The notes under the pieces were generated by a model. It was not told where the DNA came from. It saw nothing but the letters and a program-made list of their open reading frames with translations, and made no database searches. Positions 11,244 through 23,266 of a stretch of 64,000 bases of DNA are shown one piece after another (the first letter of the stretch is position 1; every line of letters begins with the position of its first letter). This DNA comes from Notolepis coatsorum. Its lineage: Eukaryota; Chordata; Actinopteri; Aulopiformes; Paralepididae. A program made the position numbers and the translations under genes. The stretch spans positions 70,650,843 through 70,714,842 of the forward strand of contig OZ020589.1 of assembly GCA_963971535.1 (NCBI GenBank). Reading direction: 5' to 3'.

Positions 11244-12007
11244 AGCCGGCAACAGAATAATTTTGATTGACAGTCGAGTCTGCCAATTACGTCACACCGC
11301 TTGCACCCGCCCTGCTGTTCTTAGCACCAATCGGCAAGCGCTATGCGTTTTTTACTTTCCTGAAAGTCCTCCATTGATTTTGACGAGAGCTCAGCTCAAC
11401 GACAACAACAACAGCTCCCCGCGGCCGACGAGTGATTACCAGCGCACCGCAGCATGACTAAACAAGGCATAATGATTTTACGGCAACGAATGTTATAATA
11501 AAAGCCTTTCCATACATCTGTCTGATTGAAAACTTTATTAACAGACCGCAGAATGGGCACGCACAACTAAGCACGGGCTGAGATATGAACAGTAATGCTT
11601 GCTATCTATGTCGTCATCGGACATTGCTATGTTTGGGTAAATACGCTGATGTTATTGAACGTGTAACTATATAACGTTAATGCCACAAAACGAATGCCTT
11701 TTTTTTAATAATAAGTAGTAACTTTGATGCAGTAGTGTGTGTGTGGGGGCGGCGTTGTTCAAAAGTTTGAACGGGTGTGGACCAGATTGACGCGACACAA
11801 TCCTCTTGGGCAAAACATCACGATATGAACTGTACCAGATATTTATATAATATCGTCATATCGCCCAGCCCTAGGCAGAGTGGCTAACTGTGGTTGACTG
11901 ACTGATGAGTTGTTTACATCTAAATAATAATAATATAACATTTAAATTTAAATTAAACATTTGGGGGGGGATATAAATAATACCATCAAATAACCATACA
12001 ACGTCAC

Positions 12008-12424
12008 TAGGGCTGACCTTCAAAAAGAAAATTGGCATTCGAAGCTTCGGGACAGAGATTCGATTTTAATTTGAAGCTTCGAGATACGTTTTTTTTGTAC
12101 AGCACTTTGTTCAACTTTGTCAGTGCTGTAAAGTTTAAACCTTTTTAAATCTTAGACAAACTAAACACTTTGCTTTCATGAAATATTGTAAGCAGTCATT
12201 TGAGGCTTTATACAGTAAAAGCAGCACAATGAACACAAATCTCAGTGCAGAGTCCGACCTCATCTTAAATAACAAACAGCATTGCTTGTTGTAGTTAACA
12301 AAGAGAGGCAGAGTTGATTTTGCACACACAATATATATATATTTTTTAATATATTCAAAATTTCTTTTCCCATTTGAATCCCATGCCCATCGAACGAAGC
12401 TTCGAAGTATTTAAGACGGCCCTA
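12008..12424. mobile_element. hAT MITE (GAAGCTTCG-rich)
   Basis: The ends TAGGGCTGACCTT and AAGACGGCCCTA form imperfect terminal inverted repeats. An exact 8-bp duplication, AACGTCAC, flanks it (12000-12007, 12425-12432). The interior is AT-rich with repeated CGAAGCTTCG motifs and no coding sequence. Confidence 0.9.
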
Positions 12425-12432
12425 AACGTCAC

Positions 12433-14690
12433 AAACTGTTGGCTTTGCCTTTAGATATAATGAGTCCTGCTCTATACAGCAGGCTTACCGTGCTTTTCCA
12501 AGAGCTCCCCTGGGCAAGTCCGACCATGCAATGCTGCTGCTCATCCCAACATATAAACAAAAACTTAAATCCATTAAACCAACGGAAAAATCTGTCCGGT
12601 CCTGGTCAACAGAGGCCACCGAAAAGTTGCGCGCTTGCCTCGCATGCACTGACTGGGACGAGTTCCGCGCAGCCGGCGACCTGCATGACTACACCGACAC
12701 AGTGACGTCATACATCCACTTCTGTGAACAACTATGCATCCCATCAAAAACGGTCAAGTTCTACAACAACAATAAACCCTGGTTCACCAAAGAAATCCAA
12801 CAACTAAGAAAAGAGAAAAACACTGCCTACATAACAGGAATAAAAGAACACTGTGACTGCAAAATACAAATTAAGGGCTGCAATAAGAAAAGCTAAATCC
12901 AACTACGCCGCCAAACTAGAACAACAAATCACAACCAATGATACAAGAACCATCTGGAAAAAACTCCAGGACATTACCAACTACAAAAAGAGCCCCCCCC
13001 CCCATACCTGACAGTGATGACCAGCTCCCGGACAAACTCAACATCTTCTACACTAGATTTGAACAGTCACCCCCCCCACCCCCCTCGCCCCCCTCCACAT
13101 ACAAGAGGAAGAGGTGAGGACCACCTTCAAGAGGATAAAGAAAAATAAAGCAGCAGGCCCAGATAACATCAGTTCATCTGTCCTACATCACTGTGCTGCA
13201 GAACTGGCCCCCATCCTCACCAACATTTTTAACACCTCCCTCCGTAATTGTTCAGTCCCCCAATGTCTCAAACAGTCCACCATAATCCCTGTCCCAAAAT
13301 CCAATAATATCTCCTGCCTTAACGATTACAGACCAATTGCCCTCACATCCGTAGTAATGAAATCATTTGAACGCATCATTCTCACCCACCTCAAAACCAG
13401 CACCACCCCCCTCATGGACCCACACCAATTTGCCTACAGAACCAACAGGTCTGTGGATGACACAGTCAACACAGCCACTCATCACCTGCTGCAACACCTG
13501 GAAACCCGCAACTCATACGCCCGCATTCTGGTTATGGACTTCAGTTCCGCATTCAACACAATTATCCCAGCCAAACTCATCAATAAACTACTGGACATGA
13601 ACATTGACCCCTGCATCTGCCACTGGATCCATAGCTTCCTCTCCAACAGACAACAGAAGGTCAAAATAAATAACATCACACCCTTTATATCTCAGCACAG
13701 GAGCCCCCCAAGGCTGCGTCCTTTCACCCTGGCTTTTCTCCCTATACACCAACCTGCTCATATCCCTCCACAACTCCGTAAAAATATACAAATATGCAGA
13801 CACAACCCTTATAGGCCTCATCACAGACAATAACGAAACAGAATACCGTACACAAATCAACCACACAATCACCTGGTGCACAGACAATAACCTCCTCCTC
13901 AACTCATCAAAAACCCAAGAACTCATCATCGACTTCAGACGCCAGCCAAACCCCAAAACCCCCATATCCATCTCCGGCAAACCCATAATCACCACAGACT
14001 CCTTCAAATTTCTCGGCACTCGCATAAGCAATAACCTCAAATGGAAAACCAACACAGACCACATACACAAAAAAGCAAATCAAAGACTCTTCTTCCTCCA
14101 CCAGCTCAAAAAATACAGAGTCAAAAAACATCTCCTGCTCCGTTTCTACCAGGCCATCATACAAAGCATCCTCACCTTCTCCATAACTGTTGGTACAGCA
14201 ATCTGGACACTCACTCGAAAAACAAACTACAAAGAATCATCAATAAATCCTCAAAAAGAATCCGCACCCCCCTCCCTTCTCTCGAATCACTCCACCGCCA
14301 AATCACAATCAGGAGAGCCAGAAAAATCATCTCTGACCCCACTCACCCAGCACACCACATCTTCCAGCTGCTGCCCTCCGGGAGGCGCTACAGATCCCTG
14401 ACCACCAAAACATCCCGGTTCAAAAACAGCTTCTTCCCCACTGCCATACGGACACTGAACTCCCTGTAGTACCCCCCCCCCCCCCCCTCCCTGTAGTACC
14501 CCCCCGCAACCCCCCTTACCTCTGCTGACATGGACAACTCTGAACTGTAATCTATGTAATTGTGTTTTCTTTTAACTGCATGTAGTATGTACGTTGTAAG
14601 TGATGTTATATGTTCTATGTTTTATGTTGGAACTGCAATGCACTGAAACCAAATTCCACCAGCCTGGCTGGGTGGTCATTAAAGAATTTA
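12433..14690 (+). mobile_element. Rex1/CR1-like LINE, 5'-truncated
   Basis: It begins inside the endonuclease (GKSDHAMLLLIPTYKQ at about 12510) and continues through linker, RT and C-terminus to 14469. It then has C-rich runs (14470-14510) and a 3'UTR ending near GTGGTCATTAAAGAATTTAA. The 5' boundary falls right beside the hAT MITE's duplication. Confidence 0.82.
12452..14469 (+). pseudogene. Rex1/CR1-like ORF2 (endonuclease end, RT, C-terminus), inactive
   Basis: The blocks in order are: YRAFPRAPLGKSDHA (endonuclease end), EKLRACLACTDWDEFRAAG and NNNKPWFTKEIQQLRK (linker), and RT motifs NKAAGPDNISSSVL (13144), LNDYRPIALTSVVMKSFERI (13318) and LVMDFSSAFNTI (13531). A +1 frameshift just before 13697 precedes TGAPQGCVLSPWLFSLYTN. 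The catalytic box reads YADTTLIGLI where the family usually has FADDTT, so one aspartate is missing and RT should be dead. The C-terminus is HPAHHIFQLLPSGRRYRSLT to RTLNSL. C-runs near 12990 and 13070 also break the linker. Confidence 0.85.
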
Positions 14691-15799
14691 ATTTAAGGAG
14701 TACAGTAAGCCATCTCTCTGACCGACAAGACATATTGATAAAACTATTTTGCAGTTGCATCACCCCAACTTGGGGGCCAGAGGGAGTTTTCACTTGGAAT
14801 GTAAGCTAACATGATGTATTTCTCACCAATTTCACTATGTACAAGTCTGTTGTAATATTCCTGGAGGCTTTGAAAAGATACATTTTTTATTCACAAACAC
14901 TCCATCTCTCTCTCTCTGTCACACACACACATACATCCTCTCCTCACCCAACCTTGAACATGAGTAAGTACATAACTAAGAAGGTTAGTGTAGCTTAGAA
15001 CCTACACCCATCTGTACCAATAGTAATACCATATATTGATATCAGTAACCTTAAACATGTACTTTTGATATGATAAATATGAATTTTTAATCAATGAATC
15101 TTAATTCTTAACTTCACTACTTTCTTGCTTGCCTTTATAATCCCTTACCATGTTCCTCTCCTATGAGATTCCCATTGGCAGCAGCAGTATCCTCTTATAG
15201 AAACACCTCTCATTACAATAAATGGATGCCAGTTCCTTGGCATCAGGAAAGCAGGAATGCACCCCCCCCCCCTTCCATCTCCTTCTTATCAGTCTCTATT
15301 CCTCCTCTTCTCTTGTCGAGAGGTGGTATATATCTACACAGCCCACTGACACCGTGAGCCCAAGTCTTTCAACTGGGAGGCTCTGAGTAGTACAACTATG
15401 TGGAAACGCATCGCTATAGGAATCGCTATACTTGTGAGAACACCACATTGACTTGCACTCAATATAGATATATATATATATATATAGCTAGCTATACACA
15501 CACAACCTGGAAGACACTACAGTAGTCAAAACCGCAGTGAGGAACTGAATGTGAATCAAATATTAACCAAATGTGTTACATAAGCAGGCGGCGGCCTACA
15601 GCAGACCTACGTGTAACACGAGCACGAGCACTGCTCCGTCTATCTGGTCATCTAGCTGATGGCGAAACGGACATGGGGGCGAACGAAGGCAGAGGAGGCA
15701 AAGGCTCGGTCAGGAAACGACTCATTAAGACGCCGGGCGTCTGGGCTTTGGGAGCGATAGATAGATCTACTTTAGTTCTCCAGGAGGTTCTACTATAAC
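14691..15799. other. No gene recognised; short simple repeats
   Basis: It contains (CT)n/(CA)n near 14905-14930, a C-run at 15260 and (TA)n at 15467-15485. Short open frames look random. Confidence 0.5.
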
Positions 15800-16185
15800 A
15801 ATGGGATCCATCAACTCTACCACTCTGATCTCTCCACACACAAGCACACACACACATCCTGCACTTTCTCACACACAAACACACTACAGGTCACTTTAAA
15901 GAAAAGAAAAAGAAAAACATAACTATGTTTTTGTATAGTTAGTTAGATAGATAGTAAAACTGTATATTGTGTAGTAGTGTATATATAGGACTCATTACCT
16001 TTTAATTCCTAAGTTTAGCATTGTATTTTATCTTAGTACTTTTTATCATGTCTATTTTATTATCTATTCTATTTTATTCTATTATTATTTGTATTTTTTG
16101 CACAATCAAAGCGGGCATGGCCACCTTCATTTCACTATATGTCTCGTGTATGTATGTGACGAATAAATCTCTTTAATCTTGAATA
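15800..16185 (+). repeat. LINE 3'UTR tail (Rex1-like relative)
   Basis: The tail GCGGGCATGGCCACCTTCAT, TTCACTATATG, GTGACGAATAAATCTC and CTTGAAT parallels the end of the LINE piece at 21086-21710 (GCGGGCAAGACCACCCGCAT, GTGACAAATAAAACTC, CTTGACT). No C-terminal coding is preserved. Confidence 0.6.
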
Positions 16186-16410
16186 ACTCTCCTCGGAGCT
16201 CCAGCTGGTCCCCGTGTCTGGAGAAATAGGTTCTGCATTTCACACAATGACATGCCGGAGAATATGCTTCCTCTATTACAGCAGGGCCATGGATATTCCG
16301 TGAAGGAAGACAGAGAGGGGGGAGGAGGAATTTGATTGGAAGGCGCGAGTCGGGACATCGGGACACAATGACATAAAGCATTCCATCGTTAGATCCATGC
16401 TGTGCACGTT

Positions 16411-17545
16411 TCTAGAGTAGTACAGTGGTGCTGCTGTGCGAGTGATGTTTTCTAGACTACAGTGGTGCTGCTGGCCGAGTGGTGTTTTCTAGGGGGGGTC
16501 GCCAGATGATAAAAAAAAAATGTAATCCAAACAAATTTAGACATTTTAAAAAATATTAATTGTATGCAGTCAGGCCACTGAACTTAGAAGCAGGCCAGGC
16601 CAGTGTTTCTAGTTGCAGCAACGCAATAGTTAGATAACCTAGGTGGGGAACAACCAGGAGATCACTGCAACTCACACAAGTTGGAGAACTATCTCTCTCT
16701 CTCTCTTGCTCTCACACAAAGGGAGCCGCATGTGATTGGTGGAGGCGGGACCCTTACAAAAAACTGTTGTTGCTAATCATTGACACATGCTAGCCTGTAA
16801 TAATCCCCCCCAGAAAAATCTACTTTGCATTTGATATATTTCAAATATATGCCATCACACACACTGGCATTTAAAGGGTTAGAATTATAAAATGAATATG
16901 TGGTGTTATGATCAGGGCTGAAGTTGAATAAAAGATTGTATTTTTTTCAATCTGAGATTACAAAAAAACAGAAAATCCATCAAAATCAGCGTTGTTGCTA
17001 ATCATACATATGCTAGCCTGTTTAACAATAATTTGTGATGCCATCACAAACACTGGCATTTAAAGGGTACAAATAAAAAAATTCCTGCACCAGAATGCAG
17101 GAAATGAAGTCTTTGTAACAAAAGATTTCCTGGTGGGGGACCCCCACCCCCTGCTTAAAAAGTGGCCTGACTGGGGCTATATTTTGCACTATATATCCTG
17201 GCCTGAATGATTTCCCCAGTCCAGCCCTGGTTAAAAGCCTCCAATGCTTATTAGTGTGTGTGCGTTTGAACGTTTGCATGTTTCAACCATACATTTCCAT
17301 TTATAAAAAAATAAAAATAAAAAAAAGTTTTACCTCCTATAATAGTGGGGGTCGCGGCTCTCTGACACTTATTTGGGGGTCGCGGCCTGAAAAGTTTGGG
17401 AACCCCTGTTCTAGACTACAGTGGTGCTGCTGGCCGAGTGGTGTTTTCTAGACTACAGTGGTGCTGCTGGCCGAGTGGTGTTTTCTAGACTACAGTGGTG
17501 CTGCTGTGCAAGTGGTGTTTTCTAGACTACAGTGGTGCTGCTGGC
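16411..17545 (+). repeat. 37-bp minisatellite, split by a hAT element
   Basis: The unit ACTACAGTGGTGCTGCTGGC plus CGAGTGGTGTTTTCTAG (37 bp) occurs about twice at 16411-16487 and four times at 17410-17545. The hAT at 16488-17409 separates the two blocks. Confidence 0.85.
16488..17409. mobile_element. hAT-type element, left end eroded
   Basis: The right end CAAAAGTTTGGGAACCCCTG-type (AAAAGTTTGGGAACCCCTG) is intact. The left end keeps only GGGGGGTCGCC; the outer inverted repeat is lost. The core from about 16563 (GCAGTCAGGCCACTGAAC) to 17122 is shared with the element at 37684-38820, whose termini differ. Confidence 0.75.
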
Positions 17546-18160
17546 AGATGAAGGCAGGAGTTCTGGCAGAGCCGTGTAACAAGACGTTATAAATAGCAGG
17601 TTTGGATTAGGGAGGTGAGCCAGGCACCAGAACAAACATTAGCTCCTCTCTCCTCTCTCCTCGTCGCAACAGAGGAGGAGTATAATGAGGTGTGTGCAGT
17701 GCACGCGCTCAGAGGACCCCGGACACTAATTAGGCACTTGGAGTTAATTACACTGCAACCTCTTGATAACCCAGCTGCAGTTTATGAAGTTGTTGTGGTT
17801 GGTACCACCCCCATCATATCATTCCTCTTGGTATTTGGAGAGGAGGACAGTGAGAAATAGGAGGGAGGGTGGTTTGAAGCTTTGACCTTACAGGCTATAA
17901 GGGGGGGCTGTGGATGAGGTGGCCAAACTCATTCACACTTGATACATTAAAAGGGGCACTTCACCAAAAAACAATGAAGATTTATTTTGGACATAATGTC
18001 ACACACATCCAAAACAGTTTTGCACATATTCATCGTTCTCATTGTTACCGACAGTATATGAGTTTGAATATGGCCACCAGTGATGTCATCGGAGACATTG
18101 AATCCAGCTCAATGAAATTATAAAGGTATAAGACATGGTATTGCTATTTTTTCCATCTAC
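17546..18160. other. No gene or element clearly recognised
   Basis: 17947-18060 (AAAAGGGGCACTTCACC start) resembles anonymous fish repeats. Small open frames show no recognisable domain. Confidence 0.4.
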
Positions 18161-18165
18161 ATCAG

Positions 18166-18290
18166 GGGTGGCCAACCTGCGGCTCTTTGCCCGTCAATGT
18201 GTGGCTTTTTAATCCATTGATTACAAATTTTTTTTTGTCATTCATTCCATAAGAACGTAGAATAAACATTTATAGACTTTTTTTTTAATG
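18166..18290. mobile_element. Solo left end of a hAT element
   Basis: CAGGGGTGGCCAACCTGCGG is a typical hAT terminus. No matching right end was found, and the L1 at 18327 follows closely. Confidence 0.5.
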
Positions 18291-18326
18291 GTCCATTTTC
18301 ATGTTCTTGGTATCTGATTCTAGGGA

Positions 18327-19806
18327 TTTTTTTTTTTTTTTTTTATTATTGCAAAACATAAATTATTAAAAGTCAGTACTCAACACACAATGCATAATGA
18401 AACTAACAGTCAAGGTGGCTAAAATTACATGCAAGTACAGAAACAAGACCAAAAAAAAGTCTATAATAATATTTTACCGTATACAGTGTATATCCAACGA
18501 AATTAACAATTATACAAATGCCTTATACAGGATATACCCCTAATACCTATTTTCTAAAACCCTACACACATATGCTCCAGCTCGAACCCCCCCCTCCCGG
18601 ACCCCTCCTTGGATAGTACCTCCATTATCCCTCACTCCTAACCAGACACTACCATTATAAGCTAGCTTTTATTCTCTCCACCACTTCTAACCACATTGAC
18701 ATTTTGGATTCGTTGAGACCCAGAATTCTTGCTGTAGATATTTCTTGATAAATCACATCGAGATATGTAAGAGACCAAACTTTCCGGCACATTTTTTCCG
18801 GTTGAAACCAGCGTGATGCGATCAGTTTTTTAGCTACTGTGATACCCGATAAAACCAATCTCTTTAGCTGTGGATTTACTGCAAACTCAAAAACATCATT
18901 CAAAAGCAATACAGAGGGGTGTACTGGTATATTCCAAGATACGAGTTTTGATAATTGATGGGTCACATCTTTCCAGAATGCCTTAACTGGTGGGCAGTCC
19001 CAATACATGTGCATAAATGTCCCTTCGTCTCCATTTGTACATTGGGAGCATTTTGAGTCTTGTTTCAGGCCCATTCTGTTCAGTCTTATAGGAGTCAAGT
19101 ATGTCCTGTGAATATAGTTAAGATTGATTTGTTGATGGTCCGGGTTCCTTGATGTAAGACGGACATTTGCCCATGCTTCTTGCCAATCAAAGTCACTTTC
19201 CAGGTCTGGTATATCCCTCCTCCAGACAGTGTCTAGTTGGAGGGTTTCATACGAGGACGTTAGTAATTGATAATAAAAACCTGATGCAAAACCTCTCAAT
19301 GTTTCTCTTTCATAGAAGAATTTGTGGTATCTGTGGTGTTCAACTGGTATGTCTAATGGAACACCGTGAGACCTCAAACATAGGCGTAACTGTATGTAAA
19401 AAAGCCATGTGGACTCGGTGAGGTTAAACTTTGTGCATATTTCTCCATAACTACAAAAGCCCTGGTTATTAAAAATATCCCCTAATGAGTGTATGCCTTG
19501 CTCTTCCCATGTAGGGAATCTTATAGGACGTTTTTCCATTAAGAGTGCATTGTTATTGAATATGGGAGTGTGATTATGCCATTTTTGAGGGTTAGGATAT
19601 TTTTTTTGTGTTTCCCGCCATGTTCGGATTGCATGGGTAATTATGGGGCCAAATTTCCGCTCACAGTGCTTGATTGGAAGTTTAGTGTGCGCTATGTCCT
19701 TCAGTCTCTGTGGGGCTACTATTCTAGGGACATCTATGGATCTCAGGGAATGTATTCCCAGTGTCAGAAGGCTGTTACTAGGCTTGAGTAAATTGTAATG
19801 AACCAA
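18327..19806 (-). mobile_element. 5'-truncated L1/Tx1-like LINE
   Basis: A poly-T run at 18327-18345 (the poly-A tail on minus) opens the element. A 3'UTR follows, then an uncorrupted C-terminal frame from 19806 to 18655. It is a separate insertion of the lineage seen at 1-5462. Confidence 0.85.
18655..19806 (-). CDS. L1/Tx1-like ORF2 C-terminal region, open but 5'-truncated
   Basis: The 383 codons are uninterrupted. They include KFGPIITHAIRTWRETQKKY, GIHSLGDIFNNQG, HHRYHKFFYERETL and VWRRDIPDLESDFDW. A zinc-knuckle-like motif follows, CSQCTNGDEGTFMHMYWDC (CxxC-x8-H-x4-C pattern), and then SRWFQPEKMCRKVWSLTYLD near the end. RT and endonuclease are absent, so it cannot act alone. The intact frame suggests a fairly recent insertion, younger than the copy at 4373-5077 where this end is deleted. 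It supports the clade call for both. Confidence 0.85.
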   Translation of the reverse strand: MVHYNLLKPSNSLLTLGIHSLRSIDVPRIVAPQRLKDIAHTKLPIKHCERKFGPIITHAIRTWRETQKKYPNPQKWHNHTPIFNNNALLMEKRPIRFPTWEEQGIHSLGDIFNNQGFCSYGEICTKFNLTESTWLFYIQLRLCLRSHGVPLDIPVEHHRYHKFFYERETLRGFASGFYYQLLTSSYETLQLDTVWRRDIPDLESDFDWQEAWANVRLTSRNPDHQQINLNYIHRTYLTPIRLNRMGLKQDSKCSQCTNGDEGTFMHMYWDCPPVKAFWKDVTHQLSKLVSWNIPVHPSVLLLNDVFEFAVNPQLKRLVLSGITVAKKLIASRWFQPEKMCRKVWSLTYLDVIYQEISTARILGLNESKMSMWLEVVERIKASL

Positions 19807-20120
19807 AGGAGAATATCAATACTATATAATTTTTTTGTATCTTGTATGTGTTTTTTTTGTATCAGACCCACTCCTATCCGAGCTCCGGGAGGGTCATCAA
19901 GGAGAATCTGCCTTTTCTCATTCCTCAACATGGATTCTTCTCCGTATTAGACGGTATAGTTTGGTTAGTGAGTGGAGGGTTCTTCGTTGGACAACTGAAC
20001 TGGACCTCAGGGAGGTGGGGACAGTGACATCACACACCTCACAGGCTCACACACCTCTTCAACCATTATCTAAAAAGAAAAATAACCCTAACTAACCTTA
20101 CTGTCATGCACTTGTCCTAA

Positions 20121-20275
20121 TAAACTAACCTACACTGTAGCACTCAACACTTTGATAAACATGGTTACTCAGCTGATAGAGTTGTGCCCTTCCTGATGAC
20201 TTGTCGTACAGAACTTGTAAGTCGCTTTGGATAAAAGTCAGCTAAATGACTAAATTAAATGTAAATGTATCTTTG
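20121..20275 (+). mobile_element. SINE tail (family B)
   Basis: GAGTTGTGCCCTTCCTGATG, then AAGTCGCTTTGGATAAAAGT and GCTAAATGACTAAATTAAAT, the widespread fish SINE 3' end. It is nearly identical to 48742-48866. Confidence 0.7.
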
Positions 20276-20334
20276 ACTATGAATAACACCATGCAAAAAT
20301 TTACCAGACCTGAAAAATCTAAGCAAATTAATAA

Positions 20335-20770
20335 ATAATAATAATAACTTTATTTGTATAGCACTTTTCATACAGAGGTTGCAGTTCAAAGTGCTTCACA
20401 ACAGTAAAAAAAAATACAGGCATAAGCGAGCATAAAAAAGATAGACAGGTAGCAAGGTATGGTAAATCAGTGTTTCACATTAGGATCTAGCATCCCAATA
20501 GGCTCTCTGTTTACAGTTTCATTGAGTAATAAAAATAGTTTAAAATGATTCAGTTAAAAAAAATTATAAAATAGAACGGACATACAACAGGGTATTTAAC
20601 ATACAACAGAGCAGTGCATCAGTAAGAAGTAAAAAGTGTGATAAAATAGTTCTTAAAATTACAGTGCATACAGTAGGAGGTAGTGAGATAAAATTAGCAT
20701 AGAACCGACACATGAATATAATATATATATAATAAAGGGAAGATGATTAAACAGAAGGTTTTGTAGATAC
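20335..20770 (-). repeat. L2/SINE-like 3' tail and AT-rich body
   Basis: (ATA)n then CTTTATTTGTATAGCACTTT is the reverse complement of the L2-type 3' signature. The following A/T-rich stretch has no coding. Confidence 0.55.
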
Positions 20771-20959
20771 AGTACTGAATTCTGCCATCCGGACGGCGGA
20801 CGCATGCAATTTGATATCATGCCTATGAATTACCTTATTATGGCCAAGTCTCACATCTAAGGATGGGGCCAAATCTCCCCTTTCCAATGGCAGAGTTCAA
20901 TCTGGATTTAGTATCACCAGGCGTGATTCACAAACCGTGAATGAAATCTACTGTAAGTA

Positions 20960-21791
20960 CAGTTACTTTTTTATCCACTTTTTCTCCTCCTGTTTTTTTC
21001 TCCCATCCCAATTTAGTCGTTATGTCAATTCCCCCCCTCCCCTTCCTGGTCGTTGCTCGCATGTGCCCCCCACTGGTCGGTCTAGGGAGCCCTGAAGTCT
21101 ATCAGATAGTCTAACAAGAGGTGCAAATCCAGAGCCTGCAGAATAATGAAAGACCCTCACCACCCCAACAACAGCCTGTTCCAGCTGCTGAGGTCAGGCA
21201 GACGCCTGCGAACCCCAGCTACTAGGACAGAGAGGCTTCGGCTCAGCTTCTTCCCCCAGGCCATCAGAGCCTTGAACACTGAACACTGAGTGCCACAGAA
21301 CACTGAACTCTCCACACACAAGCACACATATGAGCACACACACGACACGCACGCTGTACACGCTTGCACACTAGCAGCCACTTTAACATGAGCAAGCACA
21401 CACTCATGCTGCACACGCCCACACTTATGGCCACAAAGGAAAGGTTACTTTAAAAATGGTATAGCAACAGTAACAGTTTATTGCACTATCAAAGGACCTA
21501 GCATGTCCTCCATGCTCTGTAAATAACTTATGTACAAATACCGAGATGCCCCACTATGTTGCCTGTTTATTGCACAATGTTGTTTTATTGGATTCTATTA
21601 TATGTTGTACTACTGTATTGCACATCGTTGCGGGCAAGACCACCCGCATTTCATTGTATACTTATATGCCGTGACAAATAAAACTCTCGACTTGACTCGA
21701 GATTCTTCCTCCGACACATAGGAGACAGCCAGCCATCTTTTCACCTGCCAGCGCGTACTCTCATTGGCAAGGTGTAACGTGTGGGAGGTCA
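20960..21791 (-). mobile_element. tRNA-derived SINE (family A), copy 4, split and truncated
   Basis: SINE tail and body lie at 20960-21085 (TTTATCCACTTTTTCTCC, then CCCACTGGTCGG) and resume at 21711-21791 (CATCTTTTCACCTGCCAG, GGTGTAACGTGTGGGAGG). A LINE fragment occupies the gap. The tRNA-like head is missing where the hAT at 21792 begins. Confidence 0.78.
21086..21710 (+). mobile_element. Rex1-like LINE 3' fragment inserted in a SINE
   Basis: Coding remnant HPNNSLFQLLRSGRRLRTPA, TERLRLSFFPQAIRALNTEH (about 21150-21288), then a 3'UTR ending GTGACAAATAAAACTC and CGACTTGACTCGAG. It matches the C-terminus of Rex1/CR1-like LINEs. Confidence 0.78.
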
Positions 21792-21870
21792 TAGGGCTGG
21801 GCGATATAACGATAAATATCGCGATATATTTTAATAATCGATATCGAATATCAAAAATAAAATAAAAACG

Positions 21871-21921
<51 letters not shown>

Positions 21922-22371
21922 ACCTGCAACAGGGCAGTTTTAAAACCAGAGACAGTGGACAGACTTGTCTTTCTTGCCTGCAACTTAAAGTAATGGCTTT
22001 GCTTGTCCAAATGACAATACTGACCAAATTGAGATTTATTTCTCTCTTGTCCATTTATTTTGTTTGCTTTCTAATTTAAAATACAGTTTGAAACCATCTG
22101 TACACAGTAGGCTATGTGTGCTAGCAGAACTAGACTCCAGTCACGAGTCACGGTGCACATGTGCGGTGGTTTGTCCACCAAAAAAGCGCCAAAAGATCGA
22201 AAATAAACTAGCAGAGCCAGAACTGTTCAACTCCCCTGGAGCCACAGCCAGCAGAGAAGCCGGTTTACTTTCACTTTTAAACCCGCTGCAACCTGAGAAC
22301 TGGAGTGTGAGGGGATGTAACACTAAAGATGGCGGCAATGACAAAGAATTGCTGCAAAATAAACATACATC

Positions 22372-22411
<40 letters not shown>

Positions 22412-22509
22412 ATACTTATAACAATTCGATAATTATCGATATCGAGAAATAAAATAAAATCATCATATCGTTATCGCGATATGATTTTTTTCCATATCGC
22501 CCAGCCCTA
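21792..22509 (+). mobile_element. hAT MITE family M1, copy A
   Basis: It runs from TAGGGCTGGGCGATATAACG to CATATCGCCCAGCCCTA. The interior carries a 122-codon frame (22064-22432) with CVLAELDSSHESRCT, PPKKRQKIENKLAEPELFNS and GATASREAG. The same frame recurs in copies B (31469-32049) and C (46343-47032). No target duplication is detectable (GGAGGTCA versus AGACAGTG), which suggests a flanking deletion. Low-complexity (TA)n and poly-A/T runs flank the core. Confidence 0.85.
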
Positions 22510-22587
22510 AGACAGTGGTGGGTTCTATAAGGACACCTCAATACAAATCTGCAAACACTATTATAAATGACATTTAAATGATCTATC

Positions 22588-22870
22588 TCAGTGGATGAGA
22601 GGTTCCTCCTCTATCTCAGTGGATGAGACTTGAGGTTCCTCCATCTCAGTGGATGAGACTTGAGGGGTTCCTCTATCTCAGTGGTTGAGAGGTTCCTCCT
22701 CCATCTCAGTGGATGAGAGGTTCCTCCTCCATCTCAGTGGATGAGAGGTTCCTCCTCTATCTCAGTGGATGAGACTTGAGGGGTTCCTCTATCACAGTGG
22801 ATGAGAGGTTCCTCTCAGTGGATGAGAGGTTCCTCCATCTCAGTGGATGAGAGGTTCCTACTCCATCTCA
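22588..22870 (+). repeat. Minisatellite based on CATCTCAGTGGATGAGAGG
   Basis: About nine imperfect units of about 25-38 bp (CTCAGTGGATGAGAGGTTCC, with or without an ACTTGAGG variant) stand head to tail. Confidence 0.85.
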
Positions 22871-23226
22871 TCGAGCTTCATACAAACAAATAAAACCACT
22901 GGAAACACTTGAGTTTCAATGAGCACCTACCATGCCTCCACCATCTCTCTCAGATACTCATATTGCAATGGCCTGGCCTTCACTAGCTCATCTACCTTCC
23001 TGGCACGTTCTCTCTCGAAGGTCAATAGTTGGCCGACAGCATCGCCTCATAGAAGAACAGTCTCCTATCCTCCACACGTAGACACTCGCAGACCACTAGA
23101 TTGCATTGATCCAATTGGTGGCCTGAGAGGGCTGGATGGAGGGGAAGGGTCGTAATAGAATCTTTGACTTAACATCTCAAAACGTGTGTAAGCCTCGGAG
23201 AATAGACATTAGAGGACAAGGGTACA

Positions 23227-23230
<4 letters not shown>

Positions 23231-23262
<32 letters not shown>
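23231..23262 (+). repeat. (GA)n microsatellite
   Basis: GAGA tract followed by a G-run and GT-rich sequence (to 23290). Confidence 0.9.

Positions 23263-23266
<4 letters not shown>

Larger units (their letters stand above)
10628..11873. mobile_element. hAT-type nonautonomous element with nested LINE tails
   Basis: The terminal inverted repeats are TAGGGCTGGGCGATATG at both ends. An exact 8-bp target duplication, GGCAGAGT, lies at 10620-10627 and 11874-11881. Two LINE 3' ends are lodged inside. No transposase coding is visible. Confidence 0.92.

Noticed and set aside
17615-17860. 81-codon plus frame
   Set aside because: No recognisable domain, no splice signals and no repeat relationship. 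Too weak to call.
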